Assembly (NCBI RefSeq): GCF_000419445.1
Contig: NZ_AULK01000004.1
Coordinates: forward strand, 1-64,000
Source: Gryllotalpicola ginsengisoli DSM 22003
GTDB lineage: Bacteria > Actinomycetota > Actinomycetes > Actinomycetales > Microbacteriaceae
Direction: 5' to 3'
Length of the DNA: 64,000 nucleotides
In this document: piece by piece, positions 41,264 through 50,348 of the stretch
Numbering within the stretch: position 1 is the stretch's first letter
Layout: the number at the start of each line of letters is the position of its first letter
Position numbers and translations under genes: made by a program
Notes under the pieces: generated by a model
Seen by the model: only the letters and a program-made list of their open reading frames with translations
What the model was told of the DNA's origin: nothing
Database searches by the model: none

Positions 41264-42280
41264 TCAGCCGAGCTTCTTGGCCGACTTCAGCTCATCGGCG
41301 AGATCCTGGAAGATCTTCGCGTACGACTTGTACGAGTACGGCGCCGCTGCGTACCAGCCGTACACCTGGCCGGCCTTGACGGCGGGCAGGCTCGTCCAGG
41401 TCGGGATCTTCGCCAGATCCGACTTGAACGAGTCGTAGATGCGAGCGTCGAAGAGGATCACGTCGGCGTCGGCGAACTCGGAGGCCTGCTCCCAGCTGTA
41501 CTGCTGGAAGGTGTCGGTGGTGTGCTTGGCCGGCGCGATGATGTCCAGCCCCTTGTCCTTCAACGTGGTCGCCTCGGAGAGGTTCTGCGGGTCGACCACG
41601 TACAGGCTGTCCTTGTCGCCGGACATGATGACGACCTTGAGTCCTGAGTCGGCTGCGATCGCGCTGATCTGCTCGAGCGCCTTGTCGTAGTCGGCTTTCT
41701 CGGCTTCGAGCGCGGCGCTCTTGGTGTTCGCGCCGAGCTTGCCGGCGAGGTCGACGAAGGTCTCGATCGCCGTCGTCGTGTCCTTGTAGGTGCCGGGCAC
41801 AGCGACGGACGGAGCGAGGGCGAGGATCTGCTTCGACTGCTCGGCGGGCACGTACCAGAGGCTCTTGCCGTCGAAGCTGTAGTCGACGAGCAGCTGCGGG
41901 TTCATCAGCCCGTATTTCTCGGTGTCGAACTCGCCGTAGGTCTTGCCGAGCACGGTGACCTTGTCGAGGTCGATGCTGCCGGCCTGGTAGCTGAGCTTCC
42001 CGTCCACCGGGGTCAGCTCGCCGTACACGCCTGCCACGTGGTACCCCGCATCCCACAGCGACGCGGCGACGCTGCTCTGCGCGACGACGGTCGTGGGCAC
42101 CTCGTCGAGATGCACCTTCTCGCCGCGCGCATCCGTGTAATCGAACGGGCCCGAGGCGGCCGACGCTGAGGCGTCGCCGCTTGACTTCGCGGTCGTTCCG
42201 ACGCTGCTGCACGCCGACAGCGCGAGGGCGGCGGCCGCAGCCAGGGCAGCGGCGGTGAGCTTCAGGGTTCGTCGCTTCAT
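41264..42280 (-). CDS. Iron-siderophore ABC transporter substrate-binding lipoprotein
   Basis: A 338-residue FecB/FepB-type lipoprotein with lipobox LSAC at about 21-24. It then has a TroA-like two-lobe fold (VPTTVVAQSSVAASLWDAGYHVAGVYGE; LLVDYSFDGKSLWYVPAEQSKQ; ADADVILFDARIYD). It ends in LADELKSAKKLG. It is the last gene of the four-gene uptake operon. The ATG overlaps the stop of the ATPase (ATGA). The ligand is probably a ferric siderophore, by family and by the iron box at 45184. Confidence 0.88.
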   Translation of the reverse strand: MKRRTLKLTAAALAAAAALALSACSSVGTTAKSSGDASASAASGPFDYTDARGEKVHLDEVPTTVVAQSSVAASLWDAGYHVAGVYGELTPVDGKLSYQAGSIDLDKVTVLGKTYGEFDTEKYGLMNPQLLVDYSFDGKSLWYVPAEQSKQILALAPSVAVPGTYKDTTTAIETFVDLAGKLGANTKSAALEAEKADYDKALEQISAIAADSGLKVVIMSGDKDSLYVVDPQNLSEATTLKDKGLDIIAPAKHTTDTFQQYSWEQASEFADADVILFDARIYDSFKSDLAKIPTWTSLPAVKAGQVYGWYAAAPYSYKSYAKIFQDLADELKSAKKLG

Positions 42281-43122
42281 GATCGGGTCTCTCCTTCTGC
42301 GGGGACGGGGTCGGCATCGAGGGGGCGATGCCGCGGGATGACGAGCGGGGTGCCCGACTCGGGATCGGTGATGATGCGGCAGGGCAGGCCGAAGACGTGC
42401 TCGACGAGCTCGGGCGTGACGATGTCGGCGGGCGTGCCGGCCGCGACGATCGCGCCGTCCTTCATGGCCACGAGGTGGGTGGCGTAGCGGGCGGCGAGGT
42501 TCAGGTCGTGCAGCACGGCGACGAGGGTGTGGCCGCGCTGGGCGCGCAGCCGGGAGCACAGGTCGAGCACCTCGACCTGGTGGGCGATGTCGAGGTAGGT
42601 CGTGGGCTCGTCCAGCAGCAGGATGTCGGTCTGCTGGGCGAGCGCCATCGCGAGCCAGACCCGCTGGCGCTGCCCGCCCGACAGCTCGTCGAAGGCCTGG
42701 CCGGCGAGCTCGGCGGTGCCGGTCAGCTCGAGCGCGGCGCGCACGGCCTGCTCGTCGGCCGGCGACCACTGCCGCAGCAACGACTGGTGCGGGTACCGCC
42801 CGCGAGCGACCAGGTCGATGACGGCGATGCCGTCTGGCGCCGACTGCGATTGCGGCAGCAGGCCGAGCCGGCGGGCGGCTTCCTTGGGGGCGTAGCTGTG
42901 GATGGCCTGCCCGTCGAGCAGCACGCGGCCGGACTCGGGCTTCAGCAGCCGGGCGAGACCGCGCAGCAGCGTCGACTTGCCGCTGCCGTTCGCGCCGACG
43001 ATGACGGTGAACGAGCCGTCGGGAACGTCGAGGTCGAGCCGGTCGACGACGGTGCGGCCGTCGTAGCCGAGCGAGACCGATTCGGCGCGCAGGCGCGAGG
43101 CATCCGTCGTGGTCGCGGTCAT
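42277..43122 (-). CDS. Iron-siderophore ABC transporter ATPase (FepC/FhuC-like)
   Basis: A 281-residue ATPase with Walker A GANGSGKST (about 43-51), Q-loop LLPQSQSAPDGI, family-specific RGRYPHQSLLRQW, signature LSGGQRQRVWLAMALAQ (about 147-163), Walker B ILLLDEPTTYLD (about 167-178) and switch His in LHDLNLAARY. All are intact. Stop-start overlaps connect it to the permease upstream and the binding protein downstream. Confidence 0.93.
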   Translation of the reverse strand: MTATTTDASRLRAESVSLGYDGRTVVDRLDLDVPDGSFTVIVGANGSGKSTLLRGLARLLKPESGRVLLDGQAIHSYAPKEAARRLGLLPQSQSAPDGIAVIDLVARGRYPHQSLLRQWSPADEQAVRAALELTGTAELAGQAFDELSGGQRQRVWLAMALAQQTDILLLDEPTTYLDIAHQVEVLDLCSRLRAQRGHTLVAVLHDLNLAARYATHLVAMKDGAIVAAGTPADIVTPELVEHVFGLPCRIITDPESGTPLVIPRHRPLDADPVPAEGETRS

Positions 43123-44177
43123 GCGCGTCCCTTCTTCCATTCCCGGCCCAGCAGCCAGACGAGGTAGAGCCCGCCGACGACCCCGGTGAGCACGCCGACG
43201 GGCAGCTGGCGGGGCTGGAAGGCCTCGCGCGCGGCCAGGTCGGTGAGCACGAGCAGCACGGCGCCGGTGAGAGCGGATGCGAGCAGGTTCGGCCCGCTCG
43301 CCCGGGTCAGCCGCCGGGCCAGTTGCGGCGCCGCGAGCGCGACGAACGAGATCGGCCCGGCCGCGGCGACGGCCGCCGAGGCGAGCAGCACGCCCACTGC
43401 CATCGCGGCCAGGCGCAGCCGCTCGGTCGACAGGCCGAGGCTCAGGGCGCGCTCGTCGGCGAACTCGCCGACGGCGAGCGAGCGCTCGAGCAGCAGCGCG
43501 AGCACGGCGCCGACGACGACCACGGGCGCGAGCATCGCCAGTTTCGTCCAGTCGGAGCCGGCCAGATTGCCGACGAGCCACACGGCGGCGCTCTGCGCGT
43601 CGTACACCTGCGCATTCACGATCAGCAGCGAGTTCAGGGCCGCCAGCAGCGCGCCGGCGCCGATGCCGACGAGCACCAGCCGCAAGGGGGCGAGCCCGCG
43701 GTGCCGCAGCGAGAGCAGGAACACGACCGCTGCGGTGCCCGCCCCGCCGAGGACCGCGCCGAGCGAGGTCGCGGCGGCGCCGCCGGCGGTGAAGAGCATG
43801 GCGATGAGGGCGCCCGTCGCGGCACCGGTGTCGAAGCCGATCACATCGGGGCTGCCGAGCGGGTTGCGCGTCACCGACTGGAAGAGCGCTCCCGCGAGTC
43901 CGAGGGCGAGCCCGACCAGCGCGCCGACCGCCGCACGGGGCAGCCGCAGTTGCACGACGATCAGCTGCTCGGCCGGCGTGCCGTGGCCGGTGAGTGCGGC
44001 GAGCACGCCGCCGACCGGCACGAAGTTGACGCTGACCGACAGTGCGGCAACGATCGCGGCGAGCAGGGCGAGGAACAGCGCGGAGCAGACCGCCGCGGCC
44101 CGCGGCCGCACGACGAGCGACCACTGTGCGAGCCGGATCACCCGCGAGCGGGCGGGCCCGTGAGAGAGCACGGTCAC
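43119..44177 (-). CDS. FecCD-family iron-siderophore permease (second subunit)
   Basis: A 352-residue permease with about ten helices. Signatures are VQLRLPRAAVGALVGLALGLAGALFQSVTRNPLGSPDVIGFD (about 72-113) and AVAAAGPISFVALAAPQLARRLTRASG (about 267-293), the latter being the coupling helix for the ATPase. GTG 44177 overlaps the stop of the first permease (GTGA). It forms the membrane channel as a heterodimer with the gene at 44174-45181. Confidence 0.92.
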   Translation of the reverse strand: MTVLSHGPARSRVIRLAQWSLVVRPRAAAVCSALFLALLAAIVAALSVSVNFVPVGGVLAALTGHGTPAEQLIVVQLRLPRAAVGALVGLALGLAGALFQSVTRNPLGSPDVIGFDTGAATGALIAMLFTAGGAAATSLGAVLGGAGTAAVVFLLSLRHRGLAPLRLVLVGIGAGALLAALNSLLIVNAQVYDAQSAAVWLVGNLAGSDWTKLAMLAPVVVVGAVLALLLERSLAVGEFADERALSLGLSTERLRLAAMAVGVLLASAAVAAAGPISFVALAAPQLARRLTRASGPNLLASALTGAVLLVLTDLAAREAFQPRQLPVGVLTGVVGGLYLVWLLGREWKKGRA

Positions 44178-45181
44178 AGCGCCACCAGCTTCCGCCGCCG
44201 CACGAGGGCGATGAAGACCGGGGCGCCGAGGATGGCGGTCATGATGCCCGCCTCGATCTCGCGCCCGGTGCCGATCACCCGGCCTGCGGTGTCGGCCAGC
44301 ACGAGCAGCGCCGCCGACAGCAACATCGACATCGGCACGACCGCCCGCTGGTCAGGCCCGACGAGGAACCGCACGATGTGAGGGACGGTCAGGCCGAGGA
44401 ATCCGATCGGGCCCGCCACCGCGGTGGCCGCCCCGCACAGCAGCGTGACGGCGGCCGCGGTCAGCACGCGCACCAGGCCGACGCGCACGCCGAGCGCCCG
44501 ACCCCGGTCGTCGCCCAGCGCGAGCGCGTTGAGGCCCGGGGTGAGCAGCAGCGCGAGCACGGTTCCGACCACGAGGAACGGCAGCGCCGCAACCAGGGTG
44601 TCGAGTCCGCGGTTCACCACCGAGCCGGCCACCCAGAACCGCATGGTGTCGTAGCTGCGCTGGTCGCGCAGCGCGAGGGCGTTGATGTACGCGAGCAGCA
44701 CGGCGCTGAGTGCGGCGCCGGCGAGCGCGAGCCGGGCGGGCGTGGCGCCGGAGCGGCCACCCGACCCGATGAGGTAGACGACGACGGATGCCGCAGCGGC
44801 GCCCCCGAGCGCGAGCCACATCTGCGGGTACCGGCCCGAGATGCCGAACAGTGCGAAGCCGGTGACGACGGCCGCCGCGGCGCCGGCGTTGACGCCGAGC
44901 AGCCCGGGGTCGGCGAGCGGGTTGCGGGTGAGCGCCTGCATCAGCGCGCCCGCCCCGCCGAGCGCGAGCCCCACCGCGACGGCCACGACGGTGCGCTCGA
45001 GGCGCAGGCCCCGCACGATGTCGGCCGCGGCGCCCGTCGAGTGCGGCGCGAGCGCGTGCAGCACGGTCGCCGGAGACAACGGCTGGCGGCCGACCATCAG
45101 GCTGAGCAGCGCGGCCGCCGCCACCGCGGCGAGCAGAGCGGCGAACAGCGCGAGGCGCCGACCGGACGAGTGGGGAGTCAC
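44174..45181 (-). CDS. FecCD-family iron-siderophore permease (first subunit)
   Basis: A 335-residue permease and the first gene of the operon. It has the FecCD segment LRLERTVVAVAVGLALGGAGALMQALTRNPLADPGLLGVNAG (about 60-101) and the coupling region AVAGPIGFLGLTVPHIVRFLVGPD (about 239-262). It is GTG-initiated at 45181. An IdeR/DmdR-like iron box (45184-45202) covers the ribosome-binding region, so the whole operon is likely repressed when Fe(II) is plentiful. Confidence 0.92.
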   Translation of the reverse strand: MTPHSSGRRLALFAALLAAVAAAALLSLMVGRQPLSPATVLHALAPHSTGAAADIVRGLRLERTVVAVAVGLALGGAGALMQALTRNPLADPGLLGVNAGAAAAVVTGFALFGISGRYPQMWLALGGAAAASVVVYLIGSGGRSGATPARLALAGAALSAVLLAYINALALRDQRSYDTMRFWVAGSVVNRGLDTLVAALPFLVVGTVLALLLTPGLNALALGDDRGRALGVRVGLVRVLTAAAVTLLCGAATAVAGPIGFLGLTVPHIVRFLVGPDQRAVVPMSMLLSAALLVLADTAGRVIGTGREIEAGIMTAILGAPVFIALVRRRKLVAL

Positions 45182-45183
45182 AG

Positions 45184-45202
45184 TTAGGAGAGGCTCACCT
45201 CA
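45184..45202 (-). promoter_or_regulatory. Iron box (DtxR/IdeR/DmdR-type operator)
   Basis: The minus strand reads TGAGGTGAGCCTCTCCTAA, matching 15 of 19 positions of the known consensus TTAGGTTAGSCTAACCTAA. It lies immediately before the GTG of the first siderophore-permease gene, overlapping its leader. It predicts Fe(II)-dependent repression of the operon. Confidence 0.72.
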
Positions 45203-45274
45203 CTTCTCCTCCTGATCCAGCCCGCCGCCCTCCATCGCCTGCCTTGCGGCATCGTCTTCCGTAGGCTTGCGCGC

Positions 45275-45991
45275 ATGACCGGAACCGACGCGACCGACGC
45301 CCCCGTCGAACAGAACGACCGCCCGATCGCGCTGGTGACCGGCGCCACCCGCGGCCTCGGCCGTGCGATCGCGCTCGAGCTCGGGCGCACCCACCACGTG
45401 CTCGTCGGCGGGCGAAGCGCCGCCGCCGCGGCATCCGTCGTCGATCTGCTGCCCTCGGCCGAGCCGTACCTCGCCGACCTCGCGCACGACCCGCTGCCGC
45501 CGCTGCCGAAGCGCCTCGATGTGCTCGTGCACTCGGCCGGGGTCGAGCGGGGCGACTGGATCGCCGAGACCGAGCGCGCGGTGTGGGAGGACGTGTTCGC
45601 CACCAACGTCTTCGCCGTGGCCGAGCTCACGCGCCTCGCGCTGCCCGCCCTGCGCGCCGCCCGCGGCGTCGTCGTCGCGATCAACAGCGGGTCGGGCTTC
45701 GTCAGCGGGCCGCGCGGCGGCGTGTACGCCGCGTCGAAGTTCGCGCTGCGCGCGCTGACGGATGCCTTGCGCGAGGAGGAACGCGGCAACGGGGTGCGCG
45801 TCGCCAGCGTGCACCCGGGGCGCGCCGACTCCGACATGCAGCGCGGCCTCACCGCCAAGCTCGGCGAGGAGTACGACACGAGCTACTACCTGGCGCCCGA
45901 GGACGTCGCCGCGGCGGTGCGCGCCGTCGTGGACCTGCCGCCGCGCGGCACGATCGAGACGATCACGGTGCGGCCGACGAAGAAGCGGTGA
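45275..45991 (+). CDS. Short-chain dehydrogenase/reductase
   Basis: A 238-residue SDR. It has the cofactor motif TGATRGLGRAIA (about 22-33), the NAG-type motif altered to HSAGVERG, catalytic Ser in INSGSGFVSG (about 129-138) and Tyr/Lys in YAASK (about 145-149). The GGRS after the second strand suggests an NADP preference. The tail YLAPEDVAAAVRAVVDLPPRGTIETITVRPTKK matches small YdfG/CsgA-type SDRs. The substrate is unknown. It is separate from the divergent iron operon and converges on the aldehyde dehydrogenase. Confidence 0.87.
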   Translation: MTGTDATDAPVEQNDRPIALVTGATRGLGRAIALELGRTHHVLVGGRSAAAAASVVDLLPSAEPYLADLAHDPLPPLPKRLDVLVHSAGVERGDWIAETERAVWEDVFATNVFAVAELTRLALPALRAARGVVVAINSGSGFVSGPRGGVYAASKFALRALTDALREEERGNGVRVASVHPGRADSDMQRGLTAKLGEEYDTSYYLAPEDVAAAVRAVVDLPPRGTIETITVRPTKKR

Positions 45992-46009
45992 AGGCGGCCG
46001 ACGGTCCGA

Positions 46010-47503
46010 TCAGGCGAACGGGTCGGGGATGAGCACGTACTTGGTCTCGAGGTACTCGTGGATCCCCTCGAAGCCGCCCTCGCGGCCGACGCCCGACTGC
46101 TTCACGCCGCCGAACGGCGCCGCCGCGTTCGAGACCACGCCCACGTTGAGGCCCATCATGCCGGTGTCGAGCGCGTCGATGAGCCGCTGCGCCCGCGCCA
46201 GGTCGCGCGTGTAGGCGTAGCTCACCAGCCCGTACTCGGTGGCGTTCGCCTTGGCCACCGCATCGGACTCGTCACGGAACGGGGTGATCGCGACCACGGG
46301 GCCGAAGATCTCCTCTCGGAAGATGTCGGCATCGGTGCCGACCTCACCGAGGACGGTCGGTTCGAAGAAGCTGCCGGGGCCGTCGATCGGGCGGCCGCCG
46401 GCGAGCAGTGAAGCGCCCCGGCTCACCGCGTCCGCCACCAACTCGCCGACCTTGGCGACCGCCTTGTCGTCGATCAGCGGGCCGATCGTCACGCCCTCCT
46501 CGGTGCCCCGACCGACTCGGAATGTGCGCACGCGCTCGGTGAGGCGCCGGCCGAACTCGTCGGCGACCGACTCGTGCACCAGGAAGCGGTTCGCGGCTGT
46601 GCAGGCCTGGCCGATGTTGCGGAACTTCGCCGCAAGCGCGCCCTCGACGGCGGCGTCGAGGTCGGCGTCGTCGAAGACGAGGAATGGAGCGTTTCCGCCC
46701 AGCTCCATCGAGGTACGAAGCACGTTGTTCGCGGCTTTTTTCAACAGCTGCACGCCGACGGACGTCGATCCGGTGAAGGAGAGCTTGCGCAGCCGCGGGT
46801 CGGCGATGATCGCGTCGGAGACGGCGCCGGTGGCGCGGGTGGTCACCACGTTGAGCACGCCGTCCGGCAGGCCCGCCTCTTGCAGAAGCCCTGCGAGGAA
46901 CAGGGTGGTCAGCGGCGTCAGCCCGGCCGGTTTGATCACCGCGGTGCACCCGGCGGCGAGGGCCGGCGCGATTTTGCGGGTGCCCATAGCCAGCGGGAAG
47001 TTCCACGGCGTGATGAGGTAGCACGGGCCGACCGCGCGCTGAGTGACGATCATGCGGCCCGTGCCCTCGGGATTCACGCCGTACCGCCCGTGGATGCGCA
47101 CCGCCTCCTCCGAGAACCAGCGCAGGAATTCGCCGCCATAAGCCACCTCGTCCAGCGCCTCGGCCAGCGGCTTGCCCATCTCGAGAGTCATCAGCAGTGC
47201 GGCGTCCTCCTTGCGCTCCTGCAGCAGCTCCCACGCCCCGTGCAGGATCTCACCGCGGATGCGCGGCGATGTAGCCGCCCACGCCTCCTGGGCGGCGACC
47301 GCCGCATCGAGCGCGCGGACGCCGTCGGTGACGGACGCGTCGGCGACCGCGGTGAGCTCCTGGCCGGTCGCCGGGTCGCGCACAGCGAAGGTGTTGCCGC
47401 CCTCGGCGTCCACCCACTGACCGTCGATGAGCAGCTGGTGCGGGACGGCGCCGAGCAGTGACCGCTCGGCGGTCGACAACACGGCCAGGGTCTCAAGGCT
47501 CAT
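46010..47503 (-). CDS. Aldehyde dehydrogenase (semialdehyde dehydrogenase type)
   Basis: A 497-residue NAD(P)-dependent aldehyde dehydrogenase. It has TPWNFPLAMGTRKIAPALAAGC (about 166-187), FTGSTSVGVQL, Glu in MELGGNAPFLVFDDADLD (about 269-286) and catalytic Cys in GQACTAANRFLVHE (about 303-316). The end is GVGREGGFEGIHEYLETKYV, close to the succinate-semialdehyde (GabD) group. It diverges from an extradiol dioxygenase across 141 bases, so an alternative is oxidation of a meta-cleavage product (2-hydroxymuconic-semialdehyde type). Sequence alone does not decide between them. ATG 47503 is preferred to a GTG three codons upstream. Confidence 0.88.
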   Translation of the reverse strand: MSLETLAVLSTAERSLLGAVPHQLLIDGQWVDAEGGNTFAVRDPATGQELTAVADASVTDGVRALDAAVAAQEAWAATSPRIRGEILHGAWELLQERKEDAALLMTLEMGKPLAEALDEVAYGGEFLRWFSEEAVRIHGRYGVNPEGTGRMIVTQRAVGPCYLITPWNFPLAMGTRKIAPALAAGCTAVIKPAGLTPLTTLFLAGLLQEAGLPDGVLNVVTTRATGAVSDAIIADPRLRKLSFTGSTSVGVQLLKKAANNVLRTSMELGGNAPFLVFDDADLDAAVEGALAAKFRNIGQACTAANRFLVHESVADEFGRRLTERVRTFRVGRGTEEGVTIGPLIDDKAVAKVGELVADAVSRGASLLAGGRPIDGPGSFFEPTVLGEVGTDADIFREEIFGPVVAITPFRDESDAVAKANATEYGLVSYAYTRDLARAQRLIDALDTGMMGLNVGVVSNAAAPFGGVKQSGVGREGGFEGIHEYLETKYVLIPDPFA

Positions 47504-47644
47504 GCTCAGCACCCTACGGACGCGCGCGCGTTGCTACGCATACCTGTTCGATCTGGCCGCCAGAGCGATCAGGTAGTACCGGCACCGTCGCCGGGCGGGG
47601 CAGGCTGAGCATCCGAATCGTTTCGTCACAGCCTGGAGTCAACG

Positions 47645-48646
47645 ATGCTTCCGATCACCAATTTCCAACCGCCGTTCCGGATCACGCGGGCCAGCCACGT
47701 CGCGATCACCGCCAAGGACCTCGCCGCCAGCCGAGACTTCTACCGCGACGTCATCGGCCTGGTCGTGACCGAGGAGACGGATGACGCGGTGTACCTGCGC
47801 GGTCTGGAGGAGGCCGCCCACCACAGCCTCACGCTGTACCAGGAGAAGGGCGAGGAGGCCAAGGCGCTGTACATCGGCCTGCGCGTCCAGCGCGACGAGG
47901 ACATCGTGAGCGCCGAGAACTTCTTCAAGGCCAACGGTATCGACTACCGGCGGGTCGAGAAGCCGCACCAGGGGCCGACGATCGAATTCCGCGACCCGGT
48001 GGGCACGCACATCGAGCTCACGAGCTCGATGACGACGGTCGAGCGCAAGATGCAGGACTTCGACGAGTTCGTCGCGGGCGCCCCGCAGCGCATCGACCAC
48101 TTCCAGGTGGTGAGCTACGACGTGCAGGCGGCGACCGACTTCTGGGCGGGGCTCGGCATGCGCCTCGCGGAATACACCGCGAAGGACGGAACCGACGAGC
48201 TGTGGGGTTCGTGGATGGAGGTCAAGGGGAACACGCACGACCTCGTCTTCACCAATGGTCGAGGCCCGCGCCTGCACCACTTCGCCTACACAGTGCCCGA
48301 CGGCATCTCCCTGCTTCACGCCGCCGACGTCGCGGGTGCCCGCGGCTTCGGGGAGGAGATCGACCGCGGCCCCGGCCGGCACGGCATCAGCAACGCGCTG
48401 TTCCTCTACCTGCGCGACCCCGACCAGCATCGGGTCGAGCTGTTCACCACGCACTACCAGTTCATCGACCTCGAGGACGAGCCCATCCGGTGGGATATCA
48501 GCGACGCCCGCCGTGCTCAGCTCTGGGGCATGCCCGCCTCGCGGCGCTGGTTCTTCGAGGCGAGCGAGTTCCCGGACGAACCGGTGCTGGAGCCGCTGCT
48601 GACGGCCGCGCCGTCGACCCTCGAGGACTATCTGCAGCTGCACTGA
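47645..48646 (+). CDS. Type I extradiol (catechol 2,3-) dioxygenase
   Basis: A 333-residue two-module VOC dioxygenase. The C-terminal active module contains the Fe(II) ligands: His in RIDHFQVVSYDV (about 151), His in RLHHFAYTVPDG (about 217) and Glu in HRVELFTTHY (about 268). Overall layout and length resemble homoprotocatechuate 2,3-dioxygenase (HpaD/HPCD), including the C-terminal WGMPASRRWFFEASEF. It would open a catechol ring next to the hydroxyls. Nearby MobA-like hydroxylase suggests protocatechuate or a related diphenol as substrate, by inference. ATG 47645 has GGAGT upstream. Confidence 0.88.
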   Translation: MLPITNFQPPFRITRASHVAITAKDLAASRDFYRDVIGLVVTEETDDAVYLRGLEEAAHHSLTLYQEKGEEAKALYIGLRVQRDEDIVSAENFFKANGIDYRRVEKPHQGPTIEFRDPVGTHIELTSSMTTVERKMQDFDEFVAGAPQRIDHFQVVSYDVQAATDFWAGLGMRLAEYTAKDGTDELWGSWMEVKGNTHDLVFTNGRGPRLHHFAYTVPDGISLLHAADVAGARGFGEEIDRGPGRHGISNALFLYLRDPDQHRVELFTTHYQFIDLEDEPIRWDISDARRAQLWGMPASRRWFFEASEFPDEPVLEPLLTAAPSTLEDYLQLH

Positions 48647-48674
48647 CGGTGCGGCGCCGCTCTAGGCTCTGAGC

Positions 48675-49592
48675 GTGGAGTTGCGCCAGCTCAGGTACTT
48701 CAAGGCCGTGGTCGAGGCCGGCTCGCTGACTGCCGCTGCGGCCGAGCTGCACATCTCGCAGCCGCCCCTGAGCCTTGCGATCTCGAAGTTCGAGGCCGAG
48801 CTCGGCGTGCAGCTGCTCACCCGTTCGCCTCGGGGCGTCGAGCCGACGAGCGCGGGGCGCTATCTCCTCGAAGAGGCGTCCCGCGTTCTCGGCGAGCTCG
48901 ACGACATCCGTGCCCGGCTCGCGAACTATGGCGCCGGGGTCGCCGGGGTGGTCACGATCGCGGCGGTGCCCACCCTGATGAGATATCGGATTCCGCGGCT
49001 TCTCGCCTCCCACGCGGCCGAGTTCCCCGAGGTGGACGTGCGCCTGGTCGACCCTCCCCCGTGGACCGCGATCGACCTGCTGCTCGAGCGGAAGGCCGAC
49101 CTCGCCGTCGTGATGGTCGCGGACGGCGCCCGGTTCGCGGAGCGGCACCGCGCCGAGCTGCACGCGCTGCCCTGGGGCACCGCGCCGCTCGTGGGGGCGT
49201 TCCCGCCCGATCTCGACGGGGAGTTCGGCGCACGTGCGCCGCTCTCGGCCTTCCACGGCGAGATCGTCGCCCTGCCCAAGCGCACCCTCGCGGTGCCGAG
49301 CCTTCCCGAGGCCGTGGAGGAGGCGTTCGACCGGCACGGGATCGTTCCGCGCGAGTTGCGGGTGCTCGAGACCATCCAGACCTGCATCCCGCTGATCCAG
49401 GCGGGCATGGCGCGGTCCATCCTGCCCGACCCGGACGGCGCGAGCATGGCGTCGGCCGGTCTCACCCTGCGCCCGCTCGAGCCCGCCCCGCGCCCCCTCG
49501 ACGTGCTCGCACTGAGCCGCCGGGGACCCGCGCCGGCTCCTGCGGTGTCGCGGCTGCTGGAGCGGATCGCGTCGTCCCGCTCAGCCGAGTGA
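48675..49592 (+). CDS. LysR-family transcriptional regulator
   Basis: A 305-residue LysR protein. The HTH (MELRQLRYFKAVVEAGSLTAAAAELHISQPPLSLAISKFEAELG, about 1-44) is canonical. The effector domain begins at about 92 (GVVTIAAVPTLMRYRIPRLL). It starts at GTG 48675, 28 bases after the dioxygenase gene, and is probably co-transcribed. It is likely to control the divergent dehydrogenase/dioxygenase promoters, with an aromatic acid or ring-cleavage product as inducer. The 3' end overlaps the convergent IclR gene by 12 bases. Confidence 0.92.
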   Translation: MELRQLRYFKAVVEAGSLTAAAAELHISQPPLSLAISKFEAELGVQLLTRSPRGVEPTSAGRYLLEEASRVLGELDDIRARLANYGAGVAGVVTIAAVPTLMRYRIPRLLASHAAEFPEVDVRLVDPPPWTAIDLLLERKADLAVVMVADGARFAERHRAELHALPWGTAPLVGAFPPDLDGEFGARAPLSAFHGEIVALPKRTLAVPSLPEAVEEAFDRHGIVPRELRVLETIQTCIPLIQAGMARSILPDPDGASMASAGLTLRPLEPAPRPLDVLALSRRGPAPAPAVSRLLERIASSRSAE

Positions 49593-50246
49593 CTGCTCGA
49601 TGCGTCGCGCCGCGGCGCTGAGCGTCGCCGCGACCTCGTCGAGATCCACGTCGCGGCTCGCGTAGACGACGGCGAGCGATGCCGGCCGACCGTCCCGGGT
49701 GTGCAGGGGCACGGCGACCGACGACAGGCCGGGGAAGATCTCGTCGTGGCTGGTCTCGTAGCGCCGGGGCGGGTGGGCGGTCGGGTCGAGCTGAGAGCGG
49801 ATGACCCGGCCGGGGGCTCCGCGATCGATGGAGTGCCTGCTTCCCGGCCGCTGCGCCACGGGTGCGTCGACGCGGCGCGGCTCGGCGGTGCTGAGGGTCA
49901 CGGCCTCCTCGCCGTCGTGCACGACGACGAACGCCGTCATGCCGAGTTCGTTGGCGAGCGCGGTGAGTTCCGGGGCCGCGGCGGTCTGCAGGTCGCGTGC
50001 CACGTTGCGGGCCAGCGCCGCGACCCGCGCCCCTAGCTCCAGCCCGCCGCCCGCCGTGCGGGTAACGAAGCCGTGCTGCTCGAGGGTGCGCACCAGGCGG
50101 TACGCCATCGACCGGTGCACTCCGAGGCGTTCCGCGAGTTCGGGGACGGTGAGGGGCGCGTGGGCGTCGCCGATCTCCGTCAGCGCAGCCAGCCCACGCG
50201 CGAGCGTTTGGGAGCCCGGCTCGCCGCGGCCGTTGGACAGCGTCAC
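49581..50246 (-). CDS. IclR-family transcriptional regulator
   Basis: A 221-residue IclR protein. The winged HTH (SQTLARGLAALTEIGDAHAPLTVPELAERLGVHRSMAYRLVRTLEQHGFV, about 12-61) is clear. The effector domain has RVIRSQLDPTAHPPRRYETSHDEIFPGLSSVAVPL. GTG 50246 is chosen as start. It diverges from the aromatic-acid transporter, with an inverted repeat (50316-50332) in between, so it most likely regulates the transporter and the monooxygenase that follows. Confidence 0.9.
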   Translation of the reverse strand: MTLSNGRGEPGSQTLARGLAALTEIGDAHAPLTVPELAERLGVHRSMAYRLVRTLEQHGFVTRTAGGGLELGARVAALARNVARDLQTAAAPELTALANELGMTAFVVVHDGEEAVTLSTAEPRRVDAPVAQRPGSRHSIDRGAPGRVIRSQLDPTAHPPRRYETSHDEIFPGLSSVAVPLHTRDGRPASLAVVYASRDVDLDEVAATLSAAARRIEQSLG

Positions 50247-50315
50247 ACCTCGATCTTGCCGTGCTTGCCCCTTCCGGAGCGACGGGTTTAGCATCGTTTC
50301 TATTATTGCAATCGC

Positions 50316-50332
50316 GTCTCAACTATAGAGAC
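50316..50332. promoter_or_regulatory. Inverted-repeat operator candidate for the IclR regulator
   Basis: GTCTCAACTATAGAGAC has perfect GTCTC/GAGAC arms around a seven-base centre. It lies 17 bases before the transporter's TTG start in an AT-rich promoter region. The position just upstream of the ribosome binding site suits a repressor. The assignment to IclR is by proximity. Confidence 0.55.
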
Positions 50333-50348
50333 AGACAAAGGAGTCAGA

